Position numbers and translations under genes: made by a program. Below are positions 20,941-33,400 of a stretch of DNA of 64,000 nt, piece by piece (within the stretch, counting starts at the first letter, position 1; each line of letters opens with the position of its first letter). The stretch spans positions 6,450,501 to 6,514,500 of the forward strand of contig NC_053190.1 in NCBI RefSeq assembly GCF_905163445.1, given 5' to 3'. The stretch is from Pararge aegeria (taxonomy: Eukaryota; Arthropoda; Insecta; Lepidoptera; Nymphalidae). The notes under the pieces were generated by a model, which was given only the letters and a program-made list of their open reading frames with translations, did no database searches and had not been told where the DNA came from.

Positions 20941-21717
20941 GTAGCCAACTATAAGTAAATAAAATAAATAGACAAGAATAAATATTTATTAAACAGTTTA
21001 CAATAATCTTAACATATAATGTTGATTAGAGCCGCTGTACTGGTAACTTTTAGTTATATTCGGTAAGTACCTACTCAAAATACAGATTTTTTTTAAAATA
21101 TTTGTCTTAGAACGAATTTATCCTTATAATTCCATCCTTAATTTTATTATAAAAATTCTTCCGTCAAATAGATAAGTAAGTACTAACTTAAATACTTAGA
21201 ATTTTGCCTACAATATAACGGCGTTAATATATTCGAGATGAATCTCGAATTTCAATGGACCGATTTTGATTGAAGGTAATATATTATGCTCTTATTTGCG
21301 ATAGTTCTAGCCTGATGTGTGGTTCCTTGATGCACAAAGCAATAAATCGAGAAAAAGTCTTATATATATTTCTTTTGGTGAAAGGCAACATATCGGCAGG
21401 GTGAAACCATAGAGTAGAGATGCCGACTTGTCTTTGGTCCCAGACGTTAGGTGACCCCTAGGCTAAAGAATAACATTTGTGATTACTAAACGTGATTTAA
21501 CGTCTGAATGCAATGTTGTATTAACTTCAGCTGACAGCATTTTTGAAATGTCAGTACGTGAAAAAACATTTTAACTATTTCAACAGGTAGTAAATAGAAA
21601 AAGTCCAATAGGATTAAGTCCAATAAAAAAAGTCCAATTAGTAGTAACTAAGATGTGATTCTTTCGACAATTTATTAGTAACGAAAAATGTACACAATAA
21701 TAAAAAATTAACAGCAT

Positions 21718-21820
21718 TTGTAAAATAGCCTTGTAAAATAGCCTTGTAAAATAGCCTTGTCAAATAGCCTTGTAAAATAGCCTTGTAAAATAGCCTTGTA
21801 AAATAGCCTGTAAAATGACC
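21718..21820. repeat. 13-bp tandem repeat, about 8 copies
   Basis: Unit TTGTAAAATAGCC. One copy has TTGTCAAATAGCC and the last is shortened and changed (TGTAAAATGACC). It is followed by a 15-base direct repeat TAGAGATTTATTAAT at 21832-21846 and 21869-21883. Confidence 0.9.
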
Positions 21821-22333
21821 TTTATTTTTTTTAGAGATTTATTAATCTCTACGCAAAACTAATTTGTGTAGAGATTTATTAATGAGGTGAAGCGTTGTTT
21901 ATGTTACATAGTGTTTTGTGACGTACTGACATTTTAACGGGGATTTCAAAGGAAGCGTGAAAAACTACTGCGTAACTATTCTAACATCACGCTATGTTAA
22001 TTAAATAGCGACTGTACGCCACTAGTATTAAGTATTTTAGGCTAGACAACAAGTTAAAACATTTGTTAACTGATACATTTAAGAAAATATAACAAACAAA
22101 ATATATTACTTTAATAAACATTTCTTGTTGTATATACTTTGTTAAATCTTAATTTGTTAATAACAATTGCAATTTTTTCTCGTATATAATGTCTATATCA
22201 TTTCTAGACGGCTGCGGATTTCCGAATCGAATAAGCCACCCCTCAAATTTTTAATTTTAGGAGCTTTATCAAAAATTAACACGTTTTTGAACTTGTTGAC
22301 TTAACTAATTGTTGAGGGCACCCCACAGGTAGG

Positions 22334-22577
22334 GGAGACTGGGGCAGTTTGTGTAGAGTAACCTGGGGCAGTTTGTGTAGGTAGGCTTCTGTGACGTAAC
22401 AGGGAACGCTATAGTGACGTCAGAAAAAGACAAAATGTTTTCATTTAAATATTAAGTTATTACCTATTTTATCAAACCAACCTATGTTTAGGTGAACAAT
22501 GGAAAAATAACAATTAATGTGAGTATTTATACAAAAATATGTCACATCGAGCCCCAGTCTCACCACTCCCAAAATGT
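22334..22577. mobile_element. Candidate MITE with GAGACTGGGGC ends
   Basis: Left GGGGAGACTGGGGCAGTTTG near 22333. Right end in reverse GTGAGACTGGGGCTCGATGT near 22570. The 11-base core GAGACTGGGGC is exact in both. GGGGCAGTTTGTGTAG is repeated at 22343 and 22374. Target duplication not identified. Confidence 0.45.
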
Positions 22578-22579
22578 GA

Positions 22580-24074
22580 CTAAATAAACACCATTCTGTA
22601 TATGTACACACATCCCCCAGGTTTAAGCGAGTGTTATAGATATAGGAAGTACAACGCTTAAATCCAGTATTAGACCTTTACAACACTTCATTTATATCTG
22701 CTAAGTAATAGTTATTCGACTTATCTTGTTCGGTAAGTGCAGCGTGAATACATACATAACTCATTTAAAATTCGACTATCTAACGATATACCCTCTGAAA
22801 TCATAATTCTCTAGTAACAATTTAACATAATATTTTCTTAACATAATATTAAAATGTTCCTATGATATAGATATAATATATAGGTAAATTCACAAAATAT
22901 ATTATATATGACATAATATGTTTATGTATTTTGTGAATGTTTGTGTACTGGGTCTTTGGCCTTTAATAAAAACTTTATTATTATTATGCTGGTACTAAAA
23001 AGAGGAACAGTGAAACACTTTAAAGGTACTGCGATTAAACTAAAATATAAGACATGTAAATTTAAGTGTCCTTTCTGATCCCGTACAAACACCCCAAACC
23101 TACCTTTATTTGAATAAATACATTTAAATATCAGTTATAAACAATTAACAGAATTATCTTAAGAATTAGGTATCTGTTACAGCTACATACATATACATAG
23201 ATAATACCATAATATAACGTATCCCAGAGCGCTTTGGCAATTATATCTACAGTGTTCAAGTCCTGTTGTATATTTTAAGGGTCTTTATAATAAACTTGGC
23301 ATAACGTCGGAGTTCTTATGCAGCACTTTACAAATGACTGGGTTAAGAAATCAACGCTAACTGAACTATTCCTGCATTATGCCACGTTGATGTGTTAGGC
23401 CGTTAGACGTTACAAGCGATAGTTGGCGTGACCGGATAAACTAAGAGTGACAACGTAGATACAATTTTAGAATTGTATAGTAGCTTGAGGTAATCATGTT
23501 GTATAGCCAAGAGAAATTTTAAGGAAGGTTTATACCTACTAGAACTCTACATAGTTATCTGTTACCCTATTTGACCTCAAATATTAAACCCAGCTAAAGT
23601 TATGGTTTTCACGGCGTATTTATTTATGACAACTTTGAAAAGTTTATATTTCCATACGAGTATTGAAGCTTAACTTTTTCGAACAACTTTCTTTAATTTA
23701 GGATTGTGATTACTGTACGCACCAAGAAAACTGTGGTACAGAACACCAGAAACAATTATTCATACTTTATTTTCTAATTTTGCATTTGAAAGGCGCTATA
23801 ATTCAATATACTCGTATATGTGGGCTTACAACATTTTCAAGAATCAGAGGTTTCAGAGGGAATCAGCAATGTAATAAGTTTCTACGTTTAAATATTTACC
23901 GACCACTGAGGCTTGAAAAGATATAAAATGTCTAGCACGTTGACGCCTTTGGTCTCACAATAATTGGTTTTGGTTAACGCCACGGAAACGTACCAACGTA
24001 ATTCAAAGGTTTACGAAATCTTGTGCATGTACAATTTTAACATGTTGATAAGGTACATATACATTTATTATGTA
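22580..24074. other. Gene-free AT-rich sequence
   Basis: A weak inverted pair (AAATATATTATATATGACAT region, 22895-22915) and no coding motif. Confidence 0.35.
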
Positions 24075-24475
24075 CTAGCGCACCCAGCCCGCTTCGCCGG
24101 TCTAGATTTTGCTTTATTTTATTTAAACAATAAACTTACATCATTAAATTTTTAATTTAAGTCTCATAATATATTAAATCATTTATTTCTCTCCGTATTC
24201 ATTCTCTTCTATTCTCTTCTCGAGCGGGTGAAGATCATTATCTACACCCATATACACCCAACAATAGAATATCATCATAGTAAATAAAAGCTGTATTTGA
24301 CAGTTTGACAGTTCAAAAATAGGAGTGCTCCGATCGTCACCAAACTTTACAGGATTACTCGCCAGGTCAATCCGGAGATTCCCTGAAAGTTTCATTTAAA
24401 TCGGTCCAGCCGTTTCAGAGCCTACACGGAACATACCCACACACTTTCTCTTTTATATATATAGATATAGATAGA
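24075..24475 (+). repeat. TAGCTGT-type lepidopteran repeat
   Basis: Starts TACTAGCGCACCCAGCCCGC. It contains GAAAGTTTCATTTAAATCGG and TCCAGCCGTTTCAGAG, and ends CTTTTATATATATAGATA. Frame-like stretches within are not protein-coding. Confidence 0.55.
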
Positions 24476-25231
24476 TGATAATATACGAGAATTTGTGTAC
24501 TTATGTGCTAAATGCATACGCTTTGTATATATATTCGTATTAGTGTAAGAACAACGCCAAATTGTTAACTTACTGTTCCTCGCGACTTCGCAGTAATCCA
24601 ACTTGTGATTACTTAAATTGTCCCTTCGCGTTGCATCGCACGCCCGTTTAAAGTAAGCAGATTTATGTTAAATAAATAGAACTCAAACTCGTTCAAACAA
24701 ACAAAGAAAATAACGAACTTTTGTGAGCAACGTACACCAGAAATCGCAGCAAACGTTTTCCCTCGTGATTCGGGAAGGTCGCTGGTTACGGACTCATAAC
24801 TCATAACTATCTTACTCGTAAGTAGGACAATATCATAGCTAGGAGTAAATAACTCAAAAAGGTAACAAAAACAAGGTACAAAAATTATACTCTAAGATAA
24901 AATATTGTTTGAACTTTTTCGGATCAGAACAAAACTTGAGTAAACTTTAAATTTTTGACTGAATGAGAAGCTTACAGCTTATAGCAGTTAAAACTTTACC
25001 AAATGATTTGTTCTTTCATGTTTGATAAAAATAAATAATAACAGAAAGTTCTTTACGTTTTTGCGTATTTAGGCGGTGGAACGGAAACTTCTTTGGCAAC
25101 CATTAAAGCAGTCCTTAAATTTTAAGCACACTTAAACTGTTGACTACCAATAAAGCAAACTAAAAAGACTTAATTTAGATTTAAACTGTAGTAGAGCTGT
25201 TTGTGGCTTCCAGTAGTACAGTAAGTAGTAC

Positions 25232-25453
25232 AAGAACGCTATGTTATATAGCTTTTATAGTGTTCTTATCAGAAATGAGGAGATCCGTAGATAAACTAAA
25301 GTTACCGACATATCTTAACGAGTCGTGAAGCTGAAGTGGCAATAGTCAGGGTCCATGGCTCGGAGAACCGATGGAAGTTGGGGTCGTAAGGTGCTGGAAT
25401 GGCGACCCCGCACCGGTAAACGCAGCCTAGGTCGGCCCCCAACGATGTGGACG
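25232..25453 (+). pseudogene. RTE-type LINE ORF fragment, C-terminal
   Basis: TCAGAAATGAGGAGATCCGT, TCTTAACGAGTCGTGAAGCT, AACCGATGGAAGTTGGGGTC and GACCCCGCACCGGTAAACGC translate in broken frames to the IRNEEIRRRT, AQRVAKLK and GRWGxKVLEWRPRTGKRS pattern of RTE reverse-transcriptase C-termini. Truncated before the GATGAT tail. Contains stops. Confidence 0.65.
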
Positions 25454-26074
25454 TGTTTGGTAAGTTTAGGTATTTTTCTTTCTATTATACATTTTAACAT
25501 ATATTTTTTAAGGGAAGCTCGAAAAAGCTGAGTTAAAAAGAACTGCTTGATAACACTAGAACTCAAAGTTATTGTTTTGAGGTCACTGACATATTATGTG
25601 CAATTCATCCGCTCAAATAGTATGTTTGCATTACAGCCACAGAATACCGAAATTCTTTCAACAACTTAGGATTTGCGACTCCAAAGCTAGGATAATAAGG
25701 CTATTTAACTTTGACTGTATAGAGTAATGGATTTTGATATGCGATATCGAATACAGGCTACATTCGCCTGTAATCGGCTACAGGTACCTATTCAAATGAA
25801 TAGGTGTTTTTGTACGATATTATTATGCGAATTTTATTGTTGGAAGCCGCTCGGTGAAGCATAAATAGCTTGGTATAAAATGTTCGGGAAGATTTAGATC
25901 CGTGCCTCGTCCGTGTCTCGAACGTGTTCGCACTATCCCTAATCCTGCAGATCAACTTTTTGGTTTGACAGTATGGCAGTGACTCTCTGTATCTAAATTT
26001 AGTGCTCTGAGAGGTTTCCTAACAAAATTATAGATACGATACCCCAAAGTGGTGGTCGTTAACTTGACGAATGA

Positions 26075-26322
26075 CAAGGTTGCTTGGAAGCATCCGGCTC
26101 CGCTTTCATCTCTCACAAGATAGAAAAATGAATGTTAAAATGTAAAATGTAAATTTTTGATGTTGGAAAAGAGCAACTGCTGAGTTTCTTGCCGGCTTCT
26201 TCTCGGTAGAATCTGCCTTCCGAACCGGTGGTAGAGTCACTACAAACAGACAGACTTGACGTTTCAAAAGTGCTTATATTAGGCCTACTTGAAATAAATG
26301 AATTTTGAATTTTGAATCAGTT
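26075..26322 (+). repeat. LINE 3'-UTR fragment downstream of the desaturase
   Basis: AAGGTTGCTTGGAAGCATCC, TTCTTCTCGGTAGAATCTGC, AACCGGTGGTAGAGTCACTA and CTTGAAATAAATGAATTTTG with a TTTGAAT-type tail. It lies about 170 bases beyond the desaturase stop, antisense to the gene. Confidence 0.65.
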
Positions 26323-26449
26323 TTGTCTTAGTGCTCAAATCAGTCATCTAGGGGCGGTGCTCATTTTGCTATATATAGTCTACTAAACTCCAGCGAAAAT
26401 AAAAACAAGTGATCGTCGCGTAACTAAGTTCTTATATTATATTAAACTA

Positions 26450-26455
26450 TTTATT
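26450..26455 (-). terminator. Candidate polyadenylation signal AATAAA, desaturase
   Basis: On the minus strand, AATAAA lies about 35 bases past the TAA stop. If used, the 3'-UTR is very short. AATAAA is common in AT-rich DNA, so this is tentative. Confidence 0.4.
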
Positions 26456-26489
26456 TTAAGATACCCTTCTTTATGTTAGAAATTAGTTT

Positions 26490-26608
26490 TTAATCCCAAT
26501 TTCGGCTGTCTGAAGTGGATGTTGGATCGGGTTCCTCCGTCTCCCCCAAAGTGCCGTCGCCACTTCGCTTCGCTTTGTTTATAATCATCAAAGACGTTGC
26601 TGCTTTTA
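26490..26608 (-). CDS. Desaturase coding exon 6 (C-terminus)
   Basis: Acceptor TTTTGCAG ends at 26609. The split Leu codon is completed (T|TA), giving WAYDLKAATSLM, which matches the family's AYDLK junction. It continues KRSGDGT, the conserved (K/R)R(T/S)GDGT/S motif, then an acidic and Ser/Thr-rich tail ending SRNWD and a TAA at 26490-26492. Residues 334-372. Phase, acceptor and motif all agree. Confidence 0.9.
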
Positions 26609-29600
26609 CTGCAAAATAAATAAATAAAATTTTATTCCATCCCAAGTAAAGCTGTTTGATTAGTTAGTTGTTCATAAAGTGGCCTCTTAGTTAGAGAAAA
26701 GAATTTACATATGTAGTTTGTCTTGGTTCAATAAACTTTTTGAGTTCGTTACTACCTATGGTGAAGCGGTGATAGCGCATTGGTAGGAGCTCGACTTCAC
26801 TTTCGGAGACCAAGGTCGAATCGCACGCACCTCTTTTCGAAGTTAAGTGTGTTTTAACAAATTAAAATATCACTTGCTTCAACGGTGAAGGAAAACATCG
26901 TAAGGAAACGTGTAGCCTGAGAGTTCAACGTTTTCAAAGGTTTGTGGACCACCAACGCGCACTGGGTCAGCGTGCTGGACTACGGCCTTAACCACTTCTC
27001 ATTGTAGGAGGAGATTCGTACCCCGTAGTGGGCCGGTAATGAGTTCATATTATGATGATGACAATGCCTAGCAATGAAATTAATTGAAATTTACAAATTA
27101 CAGTTTTGTTTTCATAGATTCTTTATATCTTACAGTCATAAGCCCATCCAATTTTAGCAAAGAAATCGATGAAACTAGTAGACACGTTGAGTCTTCCCAG
27201 CTCCGACGTCCTGTAGTCCCACGGGAACACGTGATGGTAGTTGTGCCAGCCTTCCCCGAGTGCGGCTAAGCTTACCATCTTGTTTTCGACAGATCTTATA
27301 AATCTGTTAAGCAAAGAAGAACACATCAATAAACGTGATATTACCTAATTATAATTATTTTAACCAATTCCAAAAACGAGGAGATACTAAATTCGGTAGC
27401 TTTGTATGTAACTCAGCACTCAGTCATATAAAAACGGATTTAGAAATTATCACTTTTATTTCAAAGCAATCGTTGCAGATTGCTCCCATAGCAACATCAA
27501 ATTCGGTTCAGTTTGGTTTTTAAACTAAAATATTTGGAAACAATATGGCATCCATGTAAATGGGAATGCGTATTTATATTATTTGTTCAAATTGGATTGC
27601 ATTACTTGATTTAAGTCAGGTTTATCTAAATTTTTTTTAAATCCTATGAATTACTAATTCCCGCGAGTCTGTTGCTCATGACGCTTGAATTTAAAATCGT
27701 TATGGGAAATTATATCTATAGGTAGTGACTTAAAGTCGGTTTCTTTTGGGATAATTTTTATTATAGGTAGAAAGAAAGTGCTCCGCGAGGCACGGAGGTA
27801 AACAACGCGACATAACAAACAAAACAGCCTTTACTAGCCCCGTGCCTCGGGGAGTACGTTAAGCCGTTGGTCCTGGTTCTTATCACCAACTTGAGATAAT
27901 ATTCGTTAACCATCCCACATTGAAGCAACGTGGTTATTATATGCTCTAAGAATTATCTGTCCTATGAGAGAGGAGGCCTGTGCCCAACAGTGGTACGTGT
28001 ATAGGTTGAGGGAGTGAATTTACTAGGTTCTGAGAATTTCTTGACAATATAACCCAATGATACTTAAAAAAAAAAATTAAACCTTTAAGTATCATTGGGT
28101 TTTATTCATTTCAAATTTAACTCATTGCGGTTTGTCGTCGAATATTTTTACTGCAAAAGCTGTAATAATAGTACCTACCTATCGTAAGGCTTGTTGCCCC
28201 ATATGTGTGCAAAGCTATTCACGCAGAAAGCGATGTTGAGTGTGATGGTGAATCGCGTCACGAAGCTCACCACGAAACTGTTCAGTAGTGTTTCTTGCCA
28301 AAAGTACATTGGGATTGCCACCGGTAATATCACGTTTAGTAGCAAAAATAAAGGAATGAAGAACCTGTAAACAATAATATGAGACTTAAATTTATCATCC
28401 TCATCATATCAATCGATAGACGCCTAAAGCTGGGAGTAAATCTTTTTTAAATTCCATCGTCTTTGACTGCTTGTGTCCAGTAGCTTTCTGCTATTCGCGT
28501 AATGTCACCTGTCTACTTAGAGCTGATTTCGCCGTTCGCTTTGGAATCCAAGTTTCGATATACGTTAAAATGTTCAACAGAACCCGCAAATAATCTAAAG
28601 CGGTTCATTCACAGGGCAATCCATCGTTTGACGATCCGTCGCAATGTCCAAATATCTTTATCAATCTCTGTGGACGTCCGATGCTGGTGATGCTGTTTCT
28701 ATACCATTTACATATTTTCCGTGGATATATTGCAAACTAGTACTATATTATTTATTACTCATGCTTTTACTGATACTCTAGCTACGTGCACAAGTAACTG
28801 ATGTCAGCGACATGTCAAAGTCAAAAGTCAAAAATATCTTTATTCAAGTAGGCCCGCAGGTGGCACTTCTGATACGTACATAAGAATTACACGGTAGTGA
28901 GATGATGGCGATAACCACATTCGTAAACTTAAAACTAAAGCTACGAGGGTTCCAAATGCGTCCCGGTCTAAGAAGAAGCCCACAACAAACTTAGCCGGGT
29001 GTTTTTTTTTTTTTGTTATCACCATCTCACAATGTCATTTTAAATTATTAGAAGAGCAACCTGGTTAGAACAATAATTTACACCCAAGCTTTTTGGTCGT
29101 TTACGTAGTCCTTTATACTATAATAGGACTTTTCTATAAGCTTACGTTTAATACAAACTTTGAACTTTTTAAGAGACATCTCATGTGCTAGTGACATGCA
29201 CATACCTGCTATTTACACAAGTAAATGACTGGGGCATTTTACTTGCAGGAGCTTTACTCGTATGTTATACCTCATCGCGATGCAAACGAGTCAGTGAGCT
29301 ATATAGATCGTAGCGACCGATTGAATGTGAGTGGACGGCAGATTGGAAGAGATAGATCGCTACGATTTGTGTGCAGTCGATTGTTGCGACAGACTGCCTG
29401 TGAATGGAGAGCTTAGGGCCATACTAATACCGTTTCTTGTGAGCATTTTGTAATATAATTTTTTTATGTTCGTATTTACATCAATTGCTACGACGGTTCT
29501 GCTCCGATTTTTGAGGTTAATTTTTTATTCGTTAATGGAGGTTTCCGAGAGGGTGCCATAAATAATTCAGTAACTTAGGTTGAATCGCTTTTAGATAGCT

Positions 29601-30382
29601 TCAGTGAATAATTTGAATATTTTTGAATTGTTGTTGTGGAAACGCTTGCGTCAAATAACATAACAATATTAGCAATGTGGTTTAATAAAAGTCTTTCTTC
29701 ACACAGTCATGGGGAAATGGCCAAAATGGTTTGGGTGATATTTTTTGCATTAAAAATATCTGTAATATTTTAAATGTGATAACAAAATAAATTTATTGAG
29801 AGAAAAACGTATTAATAAGATGGAAAGACCTATTCCTTGTTTCGTGTGTGTGTGTATTTGGATCTTAAGCTAAGATTTTTTTCGAACTGAAAACTATAAT
29901 ATGGTACTTTCCGAAACATAGTCTGCGTGTATTAGTAAATCTAGCCTTGAATATATTTATGGCTTACTTTTTTTGTAATTTTACAACAGGATCATGTAAG
30001 AGGTCTAATGAGGTTTTTCGCAGAGCAATTCGTCGGTCTTCCACAGCCGGGTGAGGCGTCAGCACCAACCAACCGACGTGAGCAAACCAGAATCCCCTAT
30101 TGATATCGTGGGGATCTGCGACGGTTTCTGTATACTTGTGGTGTACCCTGTGATCTAAGGCCCAAGTGTATATGTCCCTCTGAAAATAAAAGCTTCTCTT
30201 ATTACCTATACTAGCTGACCAGTGCAACTTTGTCTGCACCAAATCGGTTATTACCGGAAAATATGAATAAAATGTCATTTTCTAAAAATGAAACCTAGCT
30301 AGATCGATTTATCGCCCCCGAAACCCCCTGTATACTAAATTTCATGAAAATCATAGAGCCGATTCCGAGATTCCAATTATAC

Positions 30383-30415
<33 letters not shown>

Positions 30416-33400
30416 ACATATATATTAAATAATATAAATTAAAAAATATAATTGTATTTATTATTGGAGAATTGCTCGTTTAAAGATATAAGATAATAAA
30501 ACTTATAGTACTGCCGTTATCATCAGAACAGGTAACGATGGGATGCAATAAGATTTAATTGATTGACAGACTGATGATGATGATGATGATGATGATACCA
30601 TGATATATAAGGCTAGTTGGAAAGGGGTACTAGAACCGCTATCATGAAAAAGTATCACTAATACTCAATTTAAAGAAATGTCTATAATGTCCAATAGTTT
30701 TTGCTTTAAATGTATTTGCTCTAATAAAAACATTGTGGAGCAATCGTTTTGTTTTAATATAAATACTGAAATACCCCAATGCACTGGTAGTTTTTTTGTG
30801 TACACACGACGTCAAGTCGATGTCCTCTAGGGTTATTGCCTTTAGGGTTGCTATATCTTACTTAATACAAAATGGTAAATATTTGAAAAGTTTGGAATTT
30901 GGCATTTAATGCCAATTTAATGCAAAAATGTTTAGTTACCAAATAAATAAATAATAATAATAAATAAATAAATATACTACGACAATAAACACATCGCCAT
31001 CCGGCCTCAAAGTAATCACAGCTTGTGTTATGGCTACTAAGATGACTGATGAATATTTTTAATGAATAATTAATATAAATAAATACTTATAATATACGGA
31101 TAAACACTCGATAAAAAAGCAGAACCAAATAAAAAAGACTAGAAATAAAAAGACTTTTGGTTTTTATATCGCGGACTTTAAATTTTTTTTTTGAATTATC
31201 ATCATTATCATTATCAATCCATATATGGCCCACTACAGGGCACGATATCCTCTTAAAATCAGAAGGGTTTAGACCGTAGCCCACCACGCAGGCCTAGGGC
31301 GGATTGGTGGAGTTCATACGCCTTTTAGAACATTATGGAAGAGCCCGAAGACTGCCTGAGCGTGCAAGTTTCCTAGCGATATTTTACTTTACCATTAAAG
31401 CAAGTGATACATAATTGTGTTTCCCGAAAGCAAGGTCGAAGTCGTACCCAGTCGTTTATCACCACTTTTAGTTTTTAATATAGTTCCTCAAAAAGTGGTA
31501 CTTTTCGTAGTTTTACATCGTGCAGAAAGTTTGGTTTTGTTGTCGGCTTTTTACTTTTTCCTTTAATTTACTGATTTATCAAGCCATACATCCAAACGTT
31601 TTAAAAATCATAATACTTTATGATTGAACTTTGGTATAAGCAAATATATTCAAAAACGTCGTTTGATACATGTACATTAAAATTGTGGTAGGTTACGATG
31701 TTTTTCATCTTATAAATAAAATCTCGTGTCATGGTTTTGTGGTCCGCACTCCTCTGAAACCGATCAACCGATTTTTATGTATTAATGTATATTACATAAA
31801 GCTAGTTGGTAAAGATGTTTTCTAGAAAGGGTTCTAGAGTTTTTTTATTTTTTTATTTGCCATTGAAAATACCTATATTTATATAAAAATACGAAATTGC
31901 TGCTATTTAAAAGACGTTACAATAGCTAGAAATACAAACAGATATGGCAGGTCAATTCGAGTAATTGACCCTAATATTCCCGACGACGTAGCTACGTATA
32001 TATTATGCTCGTTACTTTAAGTTGAGTGTTGTAACGCAACGAATTTTTAACCGACTTTAAAACCAGAGTAGTTTATCAATTCTATATTTAACGTATAGAC
32101 GGTATGCAGACCGTATTTTCGGTGATGTTCACGCTCTTCTCTACTATATGTACAATTAGTGAAGATTTTCGGAAGACGAAATTCTATCAAACCATGAATG
32201 AATGCATATTTATACGGGTTAGCCACTAAAGCATTACTTCTTATCTTTATGAGGAAAAGGAAAAATAAACCATAAACTTACTTGTCCGGTGATTGTGAAC
32301 AGTAGTGCGAGTAAAATCCTGAGAGGCATCCGCGCTCTGTAGGCTCTATGCGACCATAGCCTATGAACTCCAGCCGTTATGCCCAACCCCGACGTATATA
32401 TTGTGGCGAATACTGTAAAATTACAAACAAAGTAAATAAGTTAATCATATAATCATCAAATCACCTAATTATTTTCCACAGGGCCCCGTTCTCCTCTTAC
32501 AATGAAAAGGGTTAAGGACATTGGGCATTGTTAGACTTCACACTCCTTTGAGAACGCTATAGAGAACTTTAAGGCATGCGGGTATAAAGCGGTATTTGAT
32601 TGCTTAAAACGCACATAGCTCCGGAACGTTAGAGGTGCGTGCGGGGGATCGAACTCGGTCTTCTAGGAAAAAAGGCCGACGTCTCAGTCACTAGGCTATC
32701 ACCAATATATATGGTGGCCTTTTAGTCATTTATTTTATTTATTTATTAGGTTCTAAGTAGATTAACGCTCGCTACGCTAACGTTAAGTACGCTCCTAATC
32801 GGAAGTCGATTACGATTTTCGATTTTCTACAACGTAAAAGAAAAATTGAATTTTAAGCACCATGTTTTAGGTTAAATTTCGTACACACTAAAGCGCGCAG
32901 CGTTAATAAAAGACTACCGGATCCGGCAGACTTCATATAACCCGGTAAAGTGACGCCACCTACTGGGTCTAATTGTATTTTCAAGCCTACCAGGAACCCT
33001 TAGGAATATACCAAAAAAAATCACACAAATCTTTCAACTGTTTCGGAGTTAGGTGACAAACACAAGTACAAGAAAAAATATATGGGTAGTAGGTTTATTG
33101 AATTCTCAACACTAAAACGAGTAACATTAAGTCTATTTTTATGTGTATTACTAAATTAAATTAGTCGACTTTATATATCCAATTGCCAAGATGTCAAACA
33201 GTTGTCTCTCAATGTTGGTTTTTGTGTGAACTTTCGCGTTCACGACAAACGAAAATAAATATACCTTGTAAGTATTTTTAGCAAAATTTTTAAGCATCAT
33301 TCATGGAGAACTTATTTTTAACAAAAGAAAGACGCCGTATTTCAAACAAGTAAAAGTCCGCCTTATTAAAATACTAATAGTACGTAAAAAAAAATTTAGA

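Noticed and set aside
21718..21820. CRISPR-like array
   Set aside because: Units are contiguous 13-mers without spacers, and the genome is an insect's; it is a minisatellite.
27123..27329. Desaturase ending at the stop just after exon 5
   Set aside because: The stop lies past a GTAAGA donor, and exon 6 restores the conserved AYDLK and GDGT motifs in the right phase.
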